Source: Daphnia pulex (taxonomy: Eukaryota > Arthropoda > Branchiopoda > Diplostraca > Daphniidae). Taken from it: DNA of 64,000 nt. Made by a program: the position numbers and the translations under genes. The first letter of the stretch is position 1. Every line of letters starts with the position of its first letter. The notes under the pieces were generated by a model. That model saw only the letters and a list, made by a program, of their open reading frames with translations. It searched no databases and was not told where the DNA came from. Positions 23,684 to 33,289 of this stretch are shown piece after piece. The stretch lies in NCBI RefSeq assembly GCF_021134715.1, contig NC_060021.1, positions 9,146,501 to 9,210,500 on the forward strand. The letters are read 5' to 3'.

Positions 23684-24286
23684 ATGAGTTTAGTTCCTGA
23701 CTATCCCCGTCTTGAGCTGATGGTGGCATGCGACCAAAACTTGGGTATTGGTAAGGACGGCACACTCCCCTGGAGTCTGCCCTCTGAATTTGCCTACTTT
23801 CTGAAGATGACCCAGAATTATCAAGGCAATGGGGGCAAAGTCCATGCCTCCATCTTCGGCCGTGCTAACTGGGAATCGATCGCCAAGACCTGTGGAGACA
23901 ATAATCCTTGGAAAGATACAATCTGTTACATTCTCAGTCGATCTATGAGCGCCGATCAACTTCCGGAAAATGTTTTTGTTTGCTCATCTTTCGAAGATAT
24001 TATTAATCATCTCAACAGACCAGAGATTAAGGAGCGTGTAGACCGGGTCTGGGTTCATGGCGGTGTATCCGTCTACACAGAAGCTTTACGTTCGCCCTAT
24101 TTTTATCGGCTTTACCGGACAACAATTGAGGAGACGTATCCGGCGGATGTGTTTTTCCCACGCGTCGACGAGTCCCGTCTGACCCTTGTTCACGACCCCG
24201 ACGTCCTACAAGGGACCCAGCATGAAAATGGCGTCAATTTCCAAGTCTTTGTCTTTCAAACCACTGGTATTAATCCGTTGGTATAG
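23684..24286 (+). CDS. Dihydrofolate-reductase-like protein, copy 2
   Basis: An intronless 200-residue relative of the gene at 21291. Motifs are LGIGKDGTLPWSLPSEF (intact LPW and catalytic-site Glu), FGRANWESI (cofactor motif, with Thr of the usual TW replaced by Asn), ILSRSM, RVWVHGGVSVYTEAL and ADVFFPRVD. It is closer to canonical DHFR than copy 1. It shares the loss of the glutamate-binding Arg (WKDTICY where most DHFRs have GRxN). The start ATG is 10 bp after an acceptor (GTCGTACAG), so a leader intron is likely. The tandem orientation and shared oddities point to a local duplication of an already changed gene. Either may serve a pteridine substrate other than folate, which is inference. 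Confidence 0.8.
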   Translation: MSLVPDYPRLELMVACDQNLGIGKDGTLPWSLPSEFAYFLKMTQNYQGNGGKVHASIFGRANWESIAKTCGDNNPWKDTICYILSRSMSADQLPENVFVCSSFEDIINHLNRPEIKERVDRVWVHGGVSVYTEALRSPYFYRLYRTTIEETYPADVFFPRVDESRLTLVHDPDVLQGTQHENGVNFQVFVFQTTGINPLV

Positions 24287-25067
24287 AAAAGAAGATATTA
24301 AAAAAGAAACGAGAATACTCAAATATGCGATGATTGAGATGTTATTGAACATTTGATAAGGGAAAAAAAAAATTACAAATCAGACACGAGAAATAAATGG
24401 CGCAACAAATCAACGCTACGAACGGATTCGGTAAACATTCAAAATTTTCATTTCCCCAAAATTGTTTTTAAACAGTGCTTTAGTTGTACGGTGTCAAGGG
24501 ATTTTTAATAAATTTCATATTTTACTCTCAATTTTCTTTTTACTTAGCCAGAGTCGTTATGCAAAGTCGTGAGAGAGAAGTAAAAAATATTGCTACAGCT
24601 GAATTTTTCCGAAAATCTTCACACGTAACTCAAAAAATAAAAGGCGCAAAAAAAAGTTAATAATATAAACTCAAAAATAAATCAACATTTTTGTTTTTGT
24701 CAGGTATTAGATAAGAAACTAAAGAGACAGCTGTTGTTTGTGGAGTAAAAAGAGGGGCCCAAACAATTGTTTTTCTCTTTGATTTTCAAATTTTGTGTGT
24801 GTCTGAATTATCGGCGGATTAGTTGAACGCGTTAGTCTGATTACGCGATGACATACGCACAAAAAAACACTCACACAGACGAGAGATCCACCATACAAAT
24901 GCAACTATCCGATAATTCTTGAAAGGGGGACGAGACGAGGGAGGGGCACATTTTCAAGGAAGGTGTAGGGGGGGAATCGAGACGAGCACCTAAAATCAGG
25001 ACGACGTCTATGATAAAGTAAAACGAACAAGCGTGTGCCAATTTAAGGAAAGAAAATCATTTCGTGT
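24287..25067. other. 3' flank shared by DHFR-like copy 2 and the TP53INP-like gene
   Basis: No gene is seen. The two neighbours converge here, so their 3' untranslated regions probably occupy most of it. Several A-rich runs and AATAAA-type signals occur on both strands. Confidence 0.5.
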
Positions 25068-25861
25068 TTAAAACTGGTGGCTTTTGCGATTGTTGTTGGA
25101 TCCGCAAAGGCGACTGCCAATCAGTTGGCTGCGTCGATTATTGCGTCCAGCAGCGGCCATCATGGTCTGATTGCCTCGCAGCAAATTCTTGCGTGACATC
25201 CAGTTCTTGTCCGCTTTCTGTTTAGCCTGAAATTATGCAAATGTGTTGGTTAATCTATCGTTAATGGCGATGATTTCTAAATTTAAAAACGTACAATTCG
25301 AGCGGATGCGATGGTCGCCATTTGTTTGGCATCGCTAGAAGCAGCCAAGACGGTCGATGCTGTCACAGGGGAAGCTGCTGGACGTGTCAACGGTTCTGGG
25401 CTGGGCACAATGGCAATAGACGAGCTGGTGCTCTCATTATCCTCATTCGAGGAAGCTTGGACGGGTTTGATTCCTCCGCTGTTGTTCTTGCTAGATCCTT
25501 TCCATCTACGGGGTTTGGTCCCTTTGGGCTGGCGGTGACGACGTCCGTATCCATTGTTCTTGCCCGGTTTGACAATGGCTTTTAACGCAACATCCTGAGT
25601 AACGATCCAGGATTCCTCAAGTCCGGCCAGCGTTTCTTCATCGCTTGCCACATCTCCGATAACTTCTGAAAATTGGTGAAGAAATAAGTTAGGAATTGCG
25701 ATAATAATAATAGTAATAATGAGTTAAATTTTACCCTGGGTATCCACAAGGACCCAATCGTCTTCTGCGCCGCCGTTATTAGCACAATCGCCTACGGCAG
25801 GCTCTTGCATCAAATCGCCATCGGCAGCTCCAAACAGATAACTCTTGAGTTGGCTCAACAT
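25068..25861 (-). CDS. TP53INP: TP53INP/DOR-type nuclear and autophagy regulator
   Basis: Three exons, 25735-25861, 25295-25665 and 25068-25226, encode 218 residues. The family (TP53INP1/2 in vertebrates, DOR in Drosophila) shuttles from the nucleus to autophagosomes, binds Atg8/LC3 and coactivates nuclear receptors and p53-family factors. An LC3-interacting region, DDWVLVD, lies near residue 37. The second conserved block reads LEESWIVT, matching LEESWFIT. A basic low-complexity middle (GYGRRHRQPKGTKPRRWKG) is followed by Ser/Ala-rich sequence, and a C-terminal RKNLLRGNQT block matches RRQNLTR-type sequence. The rest is disordered, as usual for this family. Confidence 0.8.
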
Positions 25862-25991
25862 AATCACTTTTTAAAAAAACAAATTTCTTGATTGAATGCA
25901 CTGCAATTTTGTATGTATCAGGATCACCAGGCAGCAACAAACACTAAATAAAGAAGAAGATAAGAATTAGAGTTATCCCCGTTTCGTGTAG

Positions 25992-25999
25992 TGACGTCA
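25992..25999. promoter_or_regulatory. CRE-type palindrome TGACGTCA
   Basis: A perfect cAMP-response/ATF palindrome about 130 bp upstream of the TP53INP-like start codon. A second copy lies at 26932-26939. The function is inferred from the consensus only. Confidence 0.35.
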
Positions 26000-26482
26000 T
26001 ACTGCGTGACACAGGTTGCCAAAAATTCCGTAAGTAGCTTGAAACGAGGGGTTTTTCGCAATCAAAACACTGCCACCTTTTCCCGAGCTCTGAGTAAATA
26101 TAACTATTTCAAGATGCCTTGCTTGTTCCGAGCGCGGGACTAAAATTAGCACGACTGTTTTACTCGTGTGACGTTGCTAGTTGACCCATGCCAAAAAATA
26201 CGTCCCTTTCCAAATTCTTTCAGCGCAGCACGAGCAGCAGAAGCGCTTTTCTCAATGTTGGTAAACAAAAAACCCAGTCCAACTATCGATTTACAAGCGA
26301 GGATCGATTTTTAGTTAAAACGACAACAAAGAGAGATGCGCCGCATGCGCGCATGAAAAACAGGGCCCAGAATAATTCAAAATAAATGACGCTCACCAAC
26401 TCAGGTGTAGAACAGCACGCACTAGACAAGGTCCCAGTATAAATGACTAAAGTGGAAATAATACGTAGGGAGAGAAATTCGA

Positions 26483-26490
26483 TCACGTGA
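26483..26490. promoter_or_regulatory. TCACGTGA E-box (MiT/TFE type)
   Basis: The palindromic octamer TCACGTGA is the core bound by MITF/TFEB factors. It lies about 620 bp upstream of the TP53INP-like start codon, on the shared divergent region. Confidence 0.3.
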
Positions 26491-26744
26491 TGGCCGAATG
26501 TTGTTGCAGCGAAAAGGTTATGACGAGGGCGGGGTCTTGGGATACCAAAACACTTTGGATAGACTGAACTTGCGCCAGCGTTTGTTTTCCAAAACAACAA
26601 ACCAAAAGATGGTCGTCAGCTGTGTTGTGCTACGCCACTTGAAAGTTTCTGGTTTTTTCCCCACGAATTTCTTTCCCAAAAAAACAACGCAACACACACA
26701 AAAGGGGAGGAGCTTAAAATCAGGATGTCCTTTGTACACGAGGA

Positions 26745-26754
26745 TCACGTGACC
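26745..26754. promoter_or_regulatory. CLEAR-like motif TCACGTGACC
   Basis: This matches the core of the lysosome/autophagy CLEAR element GTCACGTGAC except for the first base. It is the second such site upstream of the TP53INP-like gene. Confidence 0.3.
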
Positions 26755-27761
26755 AAGATGAGCCCGCCCAACCCTACAAAACCCTATACTGTGTGTTGTT
26801 GCTAGGCTCGCTGACTTGCATCGATTATTGGAAAACCGAGCCCTTCTTTTGCCCTTTCGCTACTTTCGTGAATAAATTTATATTAAAAAATTGCTAGCCA
26901 AAAATGCGAGATGAATGGACTGGGTTTTCGTTGACGTCACACATCAATTGATCGAAAGCGACCAGCACGAAATAGAACTTTCTCTATGGGGCCAGTTCTT
27001 TGTTGCTGGTACACGTAAACAACAACAACAACCACACAGAGGAGTATAGAACGAAATTTATCCTTACCGAACACTTTATGTGGCAAATAGAGGCGATAGT
27101 TGAACTATAACTTGATAATATATTACTTTACAATACGACAGTTATGTACAATTTTGCAAGAAAGACTCAAAAGGGCACACTGCGCCTCTTTTGTATATAT
27201 ATAAATGTATCGTTGAGTGTGAGAGACTTTACTGTGACGTGTGTTGTCTCTGAGAGACAACAACCAACTAAATTTTAGGGGGGATAGGGTGGGATAGGGA
27301 ATATGGTCCACTCCTTTGTGGCTTTGTTCAAAACATATGAAAAAAGTTCCAGCGTGGAAGCTTAAACTGCGGATTATTTGCCAAATTCTTTATTGAATTT
27401 ATGGAAAAGCGTAATGATGATAAGTTCCTGGCAAAATTTAATTAATCACTTGTGATTCATTTCACAATTTCGTAAGGATGCGAAAATAACGTGAATTGAA
27501 TAACTAATGTAAATATTTGAAGACTGTAAGATTGTTAATTTAAATAATAGCTTCTGGTCTTTTGTGTGCAAATATTTGATTACGTTGAATTCCGTTATGA
27601 TAACAAAGTTATGTAATATTATTGCCAAACAAACATTCTTTTTTTTTCCTTTGTGAGATTTGGTTACCGAATCAAAATCTGGCAACGCTAATGGCGTCGC
27701 TTATTTGAATTCAGTTTCAGATTTTCGTCACCGTTTGTGTTGATTTTTCAATGAGGGCCAC

Positions 27762-29507
27762 ATGAGTATTGCAATGGATTCTCCTCCAGCTCAGCATGAA
27801 AGTATAGAAGAGAAAGAACGTAAATTACGTTTAAGAAACAGAGTGTTGAATGAAATTATTAGTTCAGAGGAGTCTTACATCACACAATTGGAAATGCTAC
27901 TCAACGTAAGCCGAAATGTTCTTTCTATAACGTTTGTCCAAACCTTAACTTTTGATTTGCATAATTGAAGGGTTTTGTCAGGCCTGTCAGAGACAAAAAT
28001 ATTATACCAAAACATAGTTTTTCTGCTATATTTGGAGACATAGAACCTCTATACGCACTAAATGTGGTTTTGAATGAAGAGTTGCAAAAATCTGAAAATG
28101 TTGGATCTGCCTTTTGTAAAATTGCACCATATCTCAAACTATACTCCACATATGCTCACGACTATGAACTTGCCATCAGCTCTTTACAGGTAAGCATTTA
28201 ATTCCAGTAGTTAGAAAATTTTTCCACTCTACTATTGAATCTGTTTTCAAGCAAGTTACCAATTCCAATAACAGGGTCTAAGGAAATCAAACAAAGCATT
28301 TGAAACCTTTGTAAGCCAACAAGAACGTTTACCACACATTTCCAGAAAACTAGAAGCTTTGTTGATAGTACCAATTCAACGTGTTCCAAGATATCGACTA
28401 CTCCTCACTGAATTGATAGTTCACACAGAAGAACAGGAAGAAGAACATGCCATCTTAAATGCTGCTCTTAAACAAATTGAAGCTGTTGCTCACCATATAA
28501 ATGAACAGATTCGTGAACACGAGAACATGCAAAGAATGATTCGAATACAACGTTCACTCGCACAAGGAAATCCCAAAATTATCTCACCCGGTCGTCGATT
28601 CATCAAAGGTAATCATCGATTTCAATTCTACAGCACTTTTCCTCACCATTTCTTTTGTCTTTAGAAGGAAGTTTGAGAAAAGTCTCTGCAGATAGTGAAT
28701 CAGCCCATAACAGATACTTTATCCTCTTCAATGATATGTTGCTGTACTGTAAAGTTCGTTCTCCTAGCAATGAAATCGACCTGAAAGGATCCCTTGTCTG
28801 CAGTTGTGTCTTTCCTCTTCGTCATTGCAAAGCGGAAGCCGTAGTAGGAGATGGACTTTTTAGGGTAACATCTTATTATAATCCTTGCAACTTTATTTTG
28901 GCTTATACTCTGCACGATTTCTTTAGGTAACCTGCAGAGACGAATCTTTGCTGCTTTGTTCGGATACGGCTGACCAAGGAAAACAGTGGGTAGAGACTAT
29001 AAACGCTGCTGTTGAACAGCTTGAAGCCAATTTCAGAACACTTAGAAAGGAAAGTAGTAGCCGTCGGCCAATACGGAAGCGCCAATTACATCAAAAAGAC
29101 AGTTTAATGCGAAAATTCCACCAGAAGAAACTTACGCTGAATGGCCCAAGTGTTTGCCAGCCAAGTTCTTTTGAAGTAGAAGTGCTCCGGTCTGAAAACA
29201 CGGGTTCTCACTCTCCTCGACAAAGTCCTACACTCAAGTCACCGTGTGTCAAGTCACCACGTCTTTTGAAATTGCCTAAATGGCCGGAATCTTGTTCCGG
29301 GTCACCTTCGTTCCCTTATTCTCCTCGGAAATTGTTGGCCCTCATCGCTCCGTCCTCACCAAATTGTTCGCCAGTTCACGAGGTATCTTCTGTAGCAATT
29401 TTTTAAATGTAATTCTTTCTAATTTTTTGTTTATGTTTCAGGCTCCCCCAGTATTTAATTTTTACTCCCCGCCTATTCAAACAGATTTTACCGTCAATAC
29501 AGATTAA
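27762..29507 (+). CDS. Dbl-family Rho guanine nucleotide exchange factor (ARHGEF39-like)
   Basis: Six exons, 27762-27905, 27971-28189, 28275-28608, 28665-28864, 28927-29382 and 29442-29507, encode 472 residues. The DH domain spans about residues 22-215. It starts RNRVLNEIISSEESYITQLE and contains LIVPIQRVPRYRLLLTELI, the conserved helix that contacts the GTPase. A PH domain follows at about 230-345 (EGSLRKVS, RYFILFNDMLLYCK, GKQWVETINAAV). The C-terminal tail is Ser/Pro-rich with SPR and SPTLKSP repeats, likely kinase sites. The compact DH-PH layout with a short N-terminus fits ARHGEF39, but other small DH-PH proteins are possible. It would activate a Rho-family GTPase. Confidence 0.85.
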
Positions 29508-30459
29508 TAATATCCGTGTCAATAGAAAAAAAAATTTCATACCAGTGAGTGTGAGTCAATTAGTTTGATACATACATACTTAATGAATGCTCTGTACAGT
29601 AATCTATTTTGCACACACCTGCAGGTACAAACAGTTATTTTAAAAAGGGAGGGGCTGTCTATGCTTCTTCCTTGCATCCATCGTTGGAGATTTTCTTTTT
29701 AAAAGAACAACATGTACACGCGAGTGCGATAAATAACAACACCGACCATTTTACTATAATTGGAGAACTATCATGTAGGGAGAAGTTAACAGTAACAAGG
29801 GAAGAAATAGGAAAAAGTTATTTTAATAGCCGAAAGAAATTTTACTTAAAAAGGTATCCCTAAAACACGAAATGCAAAACATTTCTTTCGCTTTTACAAT
29901 TATGAAATACAGATGGGAATTTTCAATTCTAAAAGGAAATTGTTTGATGTGCCAAGTTATTCACTTTAAAGGAATCGTTACAATATGTCGGAACTAGCGT
30001 GTCTTCAACTCCCTCTCAACCGCTAGACCAGGCGCAATCGTATTCTTTCCTCTTAATTTGTCCTAATGGTTTGGAATCACAACCTCAACACACCACTCTT
30101 GATAAATTCCCTGAACCAAAACCGCCAGATGACTTCTCTACACACTGGTCTGTAACTACTATACTGAGGTATTAAGATGAAGACAGTCTAATGGCACGGA
30201 CAACTGGAACAAAGAAGACGCCAGGCGCCATGGAAAAAGGCCAAGAACAACGAGAGGGGAAAAACAGTTGGAGATTTGGGGGGGAAGGAAGAAGAAGAAA
30301 GCAAAGCAGATAATTTCATTCAATGACTGTGGTCCTAGAACTGTTTCAGCGTCCACCTGGACTCATGCCGATGGTCAGTATGTGTGGAATGAAAGTTCAT
30401 GTTTGATACGTCGACTTGACTGGTTGTTGTTTATTCCTGCTAGGAGTAAGCTCGAGGCA
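29508..30459. other. 3' flanks of RhoGEF and hyccin
   Basis: The two genes converge here. No coding region is supported. An 84-codon open frame at 29609-29863 shows no family motif. Confidence 0.5.
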
Positions 30460-32452
30460 TTAAACCTGAGTTCCATTGAATTCGCTGCTGCGCCGGCGCA
30501 GCTCTGCTTCTTCTTTAGTTTCACTGTCGCTGTTTCGGTCAGTAGAACTGGATATGACACCGTTACTTTCAGCCGCGTGATGGCCGTCTTGAATGACACC
30601 ACCGTTATTATTAGCCTTATTTCTTGCCGGTTTTGGCTTGCTCTTCTTTTTGACGAGCTCCGATAGTCGGAAACTGCTTTTGCCTCCGCCTCCACTGCTC
30701 GGTTCATCATTCTCTTCCGTGATGGCTCCTAAGTGAATTGCCGGTGAAGTCTGGTATTGAGATGACGATGCTGGAGTAGCCGCGGCAGCAGCTGCTGCAG
30801 CCGCAGCGGCCTCTGCTACCTGTGCAACCGTAATATCGTCCGGTAGTTTTTTGGTTCGGAATGAAGCGTTCGTTATCATGGATTTCCACATTGCTCGAGC
30901 TGAGCCACCGTTTGCGCCGGTGCTCATTAATTGGGGCGAACTATGTTCACCTATAAACCGATGAAATATGACACGTTCAGGAAAATTCTGCAAGGAATGA
31001 CTCAATCACATTGTGATACCTCTAATGCTAAGATGAGACGAATCGGCCATGGCGGCACTCACTAAGATTGGTGCAGCCATCAACTCCATTTCTACTCGAC
31101 GTTGCACAGCTTCTAGCGTTTGTCTGGCTGCACTAGCAAGGTCCTCATCTTCCATGCTGAAAATATAAATGATTATATGTCAACAAGCATTTCATTTTAG
31201 TTGATTGCAAATAACGGATAAAAGAACAAGTCAAGCCAAACAAAAAAGAATGCAAACCTAGCGACCGGTGTTGGAGGAGGAGAATGCAATCGAACAAAGG
31301 TGTCGTTGGTAATTATGGGTAATGGACTGCAATTCCAAACCAAAATGGCGAAAAAAAAGAAATCAAATGATAAAAGAGAAATCAAACAATAAAATCATTT
31401 AAAAGCCATGCGAGGAAAACTTCGCCCCCTCTTTATGCACGAACTAATGATTACGTCAGTGAGTAGATCAGATGGAGCATTTCGACCAATAAATTTGAGG
31501 ACAATGGAATTCGCGGCGAGCCTTCGGAATTACGCGTGTAGCCCTGAGCTACCAACCTGGGAAAGAAATCGTTTTAAAAGATCTGCATTGTCACGCTAAA
31601 TAGAAATTAGATTTTGTTCTTACCGACGAAAGGCCATGCAAGTTTCGGATAAAGTGCTCTTCGAATACATAGATAGGTAGTTGGAGTAAATGCGTAATAA
31701 GGCGGCCATAGCGGGAAGGCGGTTCTCAGCATTGAAGCTGTTCAAGTGTGGGTGGGGACCAAATTTGACCGTAATTCGGTTGGTTGGATCTAGCCTCTTT
31801 AAAGCAGACTCTGTCAGGGAAGATGAGGCTATGGCTGAAGTCTGGAAACAAGGGTATTAAGGAAGAGTTCAATGACATTCTAATTATGATGATGACTGCT
31901 ATATGATTACATCATGGTAGATAGAAGGCTGTGCAATGTTTGGTACTCTGAAAGAATGGGTCTTGGGACTTTGGGCTTCTCCACCAGCCTCCAAATTGTA
32001 TATTGCTAACAAAAATGTTTGCATACTTCCTGCATCCTGGTTAAAAAAAAAAAAAAAAAACTAGATATGTCACAGAAAAAAACAGTTATTATTTGAACAA
32101 TTTTCTACCTTTCGTTCTCCTTGTGCAATTGCACTTAAATAAGAATAGATGAGACTAGGGACAAATTGCAATGAGAACACTTTTGATTCCGTATTGCTTT
32201 CACGGTAGTACCCAAAGAGGCGTATACAAAGAATGTTGAATAACTAAACAAGAAAAAAAATAATTATGATAATGATAACACTTAATTAAAATTTTACAAG
32301 CACAATTTTACGTCTTTATTGCTTTTCCATTCTTCAATGAGGCTAAAGATAGCTTCCATCATGTCAGAGTTGGATGACAAAGCTTTGCTCCATCCGTCAT
32401 TTTGTGCATCTTTCAACCAATCACTAATAAAGAGTCGCATATCTTCATCCAT
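30460..32452 (-). CDS. HYCC: Hyccin (FAM126), PI4KA complex subunit
   Basis: Hyccin joins TTC7 and EFR3 to hold phosphatidylinositol 4-kinase alpha at the plasma membrane. Seven exons are read: 32312-32452, 32109-32243, 31911-32036, 31624-31841, 31258-31326, 31063-31156 and 30460-30987, totalling 436 residues. Landmarks are FNILCIRLFGYYRES, FVPSLIYSYLSAIAQG, LLAIYNLEA, FRVPNIAQPSIYHD, SSSLTESALKRL and GPHPHLNSFNAENR, in the order found in human hyccin. Exon 5 (RPLPIITNDTFVRLHSPPPT) is less certain because its donor GTTTGC is weak. The C-terminal half is disordered, with an 11-Ala run and Ser-rich sequence, as in the family. It is divergent from GPD2. Confidence 0.88.
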
Positions 32453-33289
32453 TTTGATTAGTTTTATTATTTATTTAAGTCGATAGTATCATATACGGAT
32501 GATTCGTAGAAAGAGGGCGTTTCTTTTGCCGGTTTCAAGAACACAAAACAAACCCAAAAGTCAAGTCACATCCACAACACCAAGTCACTTTTCAATATGT
32601 GATAATGTTTTGTTATCAGTTCAAATGACCCAAAGATGGATTTCACATCTTAAGTCTTAACATCATTTTGACATTTCTAACATTTAACAATCACCTGACT
32701 AAGAACGTCTGCGTGAAAAAGGGAGGGAAGCACCTTCTGACCACTTGTGCGGGTTTGCCCAAATCGCCCAAATGTCCATCCCGTCCCGTCCCGTTGCCGC
32801 TCTGCCTTTGGTTGTTCCACGTGATAAAGGGGTGCATGACTCTCATGACCTTGGTCTTTCCTCCGTTTGAATTTTTTTTTCTTTTTTTGGCTCATGCCGT
32901 TTGCTAGGTATGGAATAAACCGGTTTCGCTAATTTCGGGATTTCAGAATTTTGAGTATCACGCGAGAGAGACTCCGCCTATCCTGTATTTCATCACATGT
33001 CTGCTAGAGTTTGGAGTGAAAGGAAGTCGATTCGTTTGTTCAATCTGTGATTGTGTGTCTTGGTACTAAGACTACCTGTGACCGTCCTGATCGAGCTTTC
33101 TATATTTAAACGAAAGCCGGTGTCTAAATCGGACGTTCCACTCAGCACTGCAAAGGTTGGATTTCAGTGGTTTTGTTATATAACTTTTCTCACCCAATTT
33201 TCATTCATTGATTAATAACTGTGAATATTTATGCATAGGTGCTAATAGTTTGATTTTAAACATTAGCTGTTTAACCATTGATAGCTGCC
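32453..33289. promoter_or_regulatory. Shared divergent promoter region of hyccin and GPD2
   Basis: This 837-bp gap between opposite start codons has no supported coding region. An open frame on the plus strand at 32668-32907 lacks family motifs. Both genes must start within or near it. Confidence 0.45.

Larger units (their letters stand above)
25862..27761. other. Divergent intergenic region
   Basis: This lies between the TP53INP-like gene (-) and the RhoGEF gene (+). A 65-codon open frame at 26188-26385 has no family signal. The stretch holds two CRE-type TGACGTCA sites (25992-25999 and 26932-26939) and two TCACGTGA-type E-boxes listed separately. Confidence 0.45.

Noticed and set aside
30375-30710. 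Alternative minus-strand frames over the last hyccin exon
   Set aside because: Shadows of the real hyccin frame, caused by its Ala/Ser-rich GC-rich repeats.
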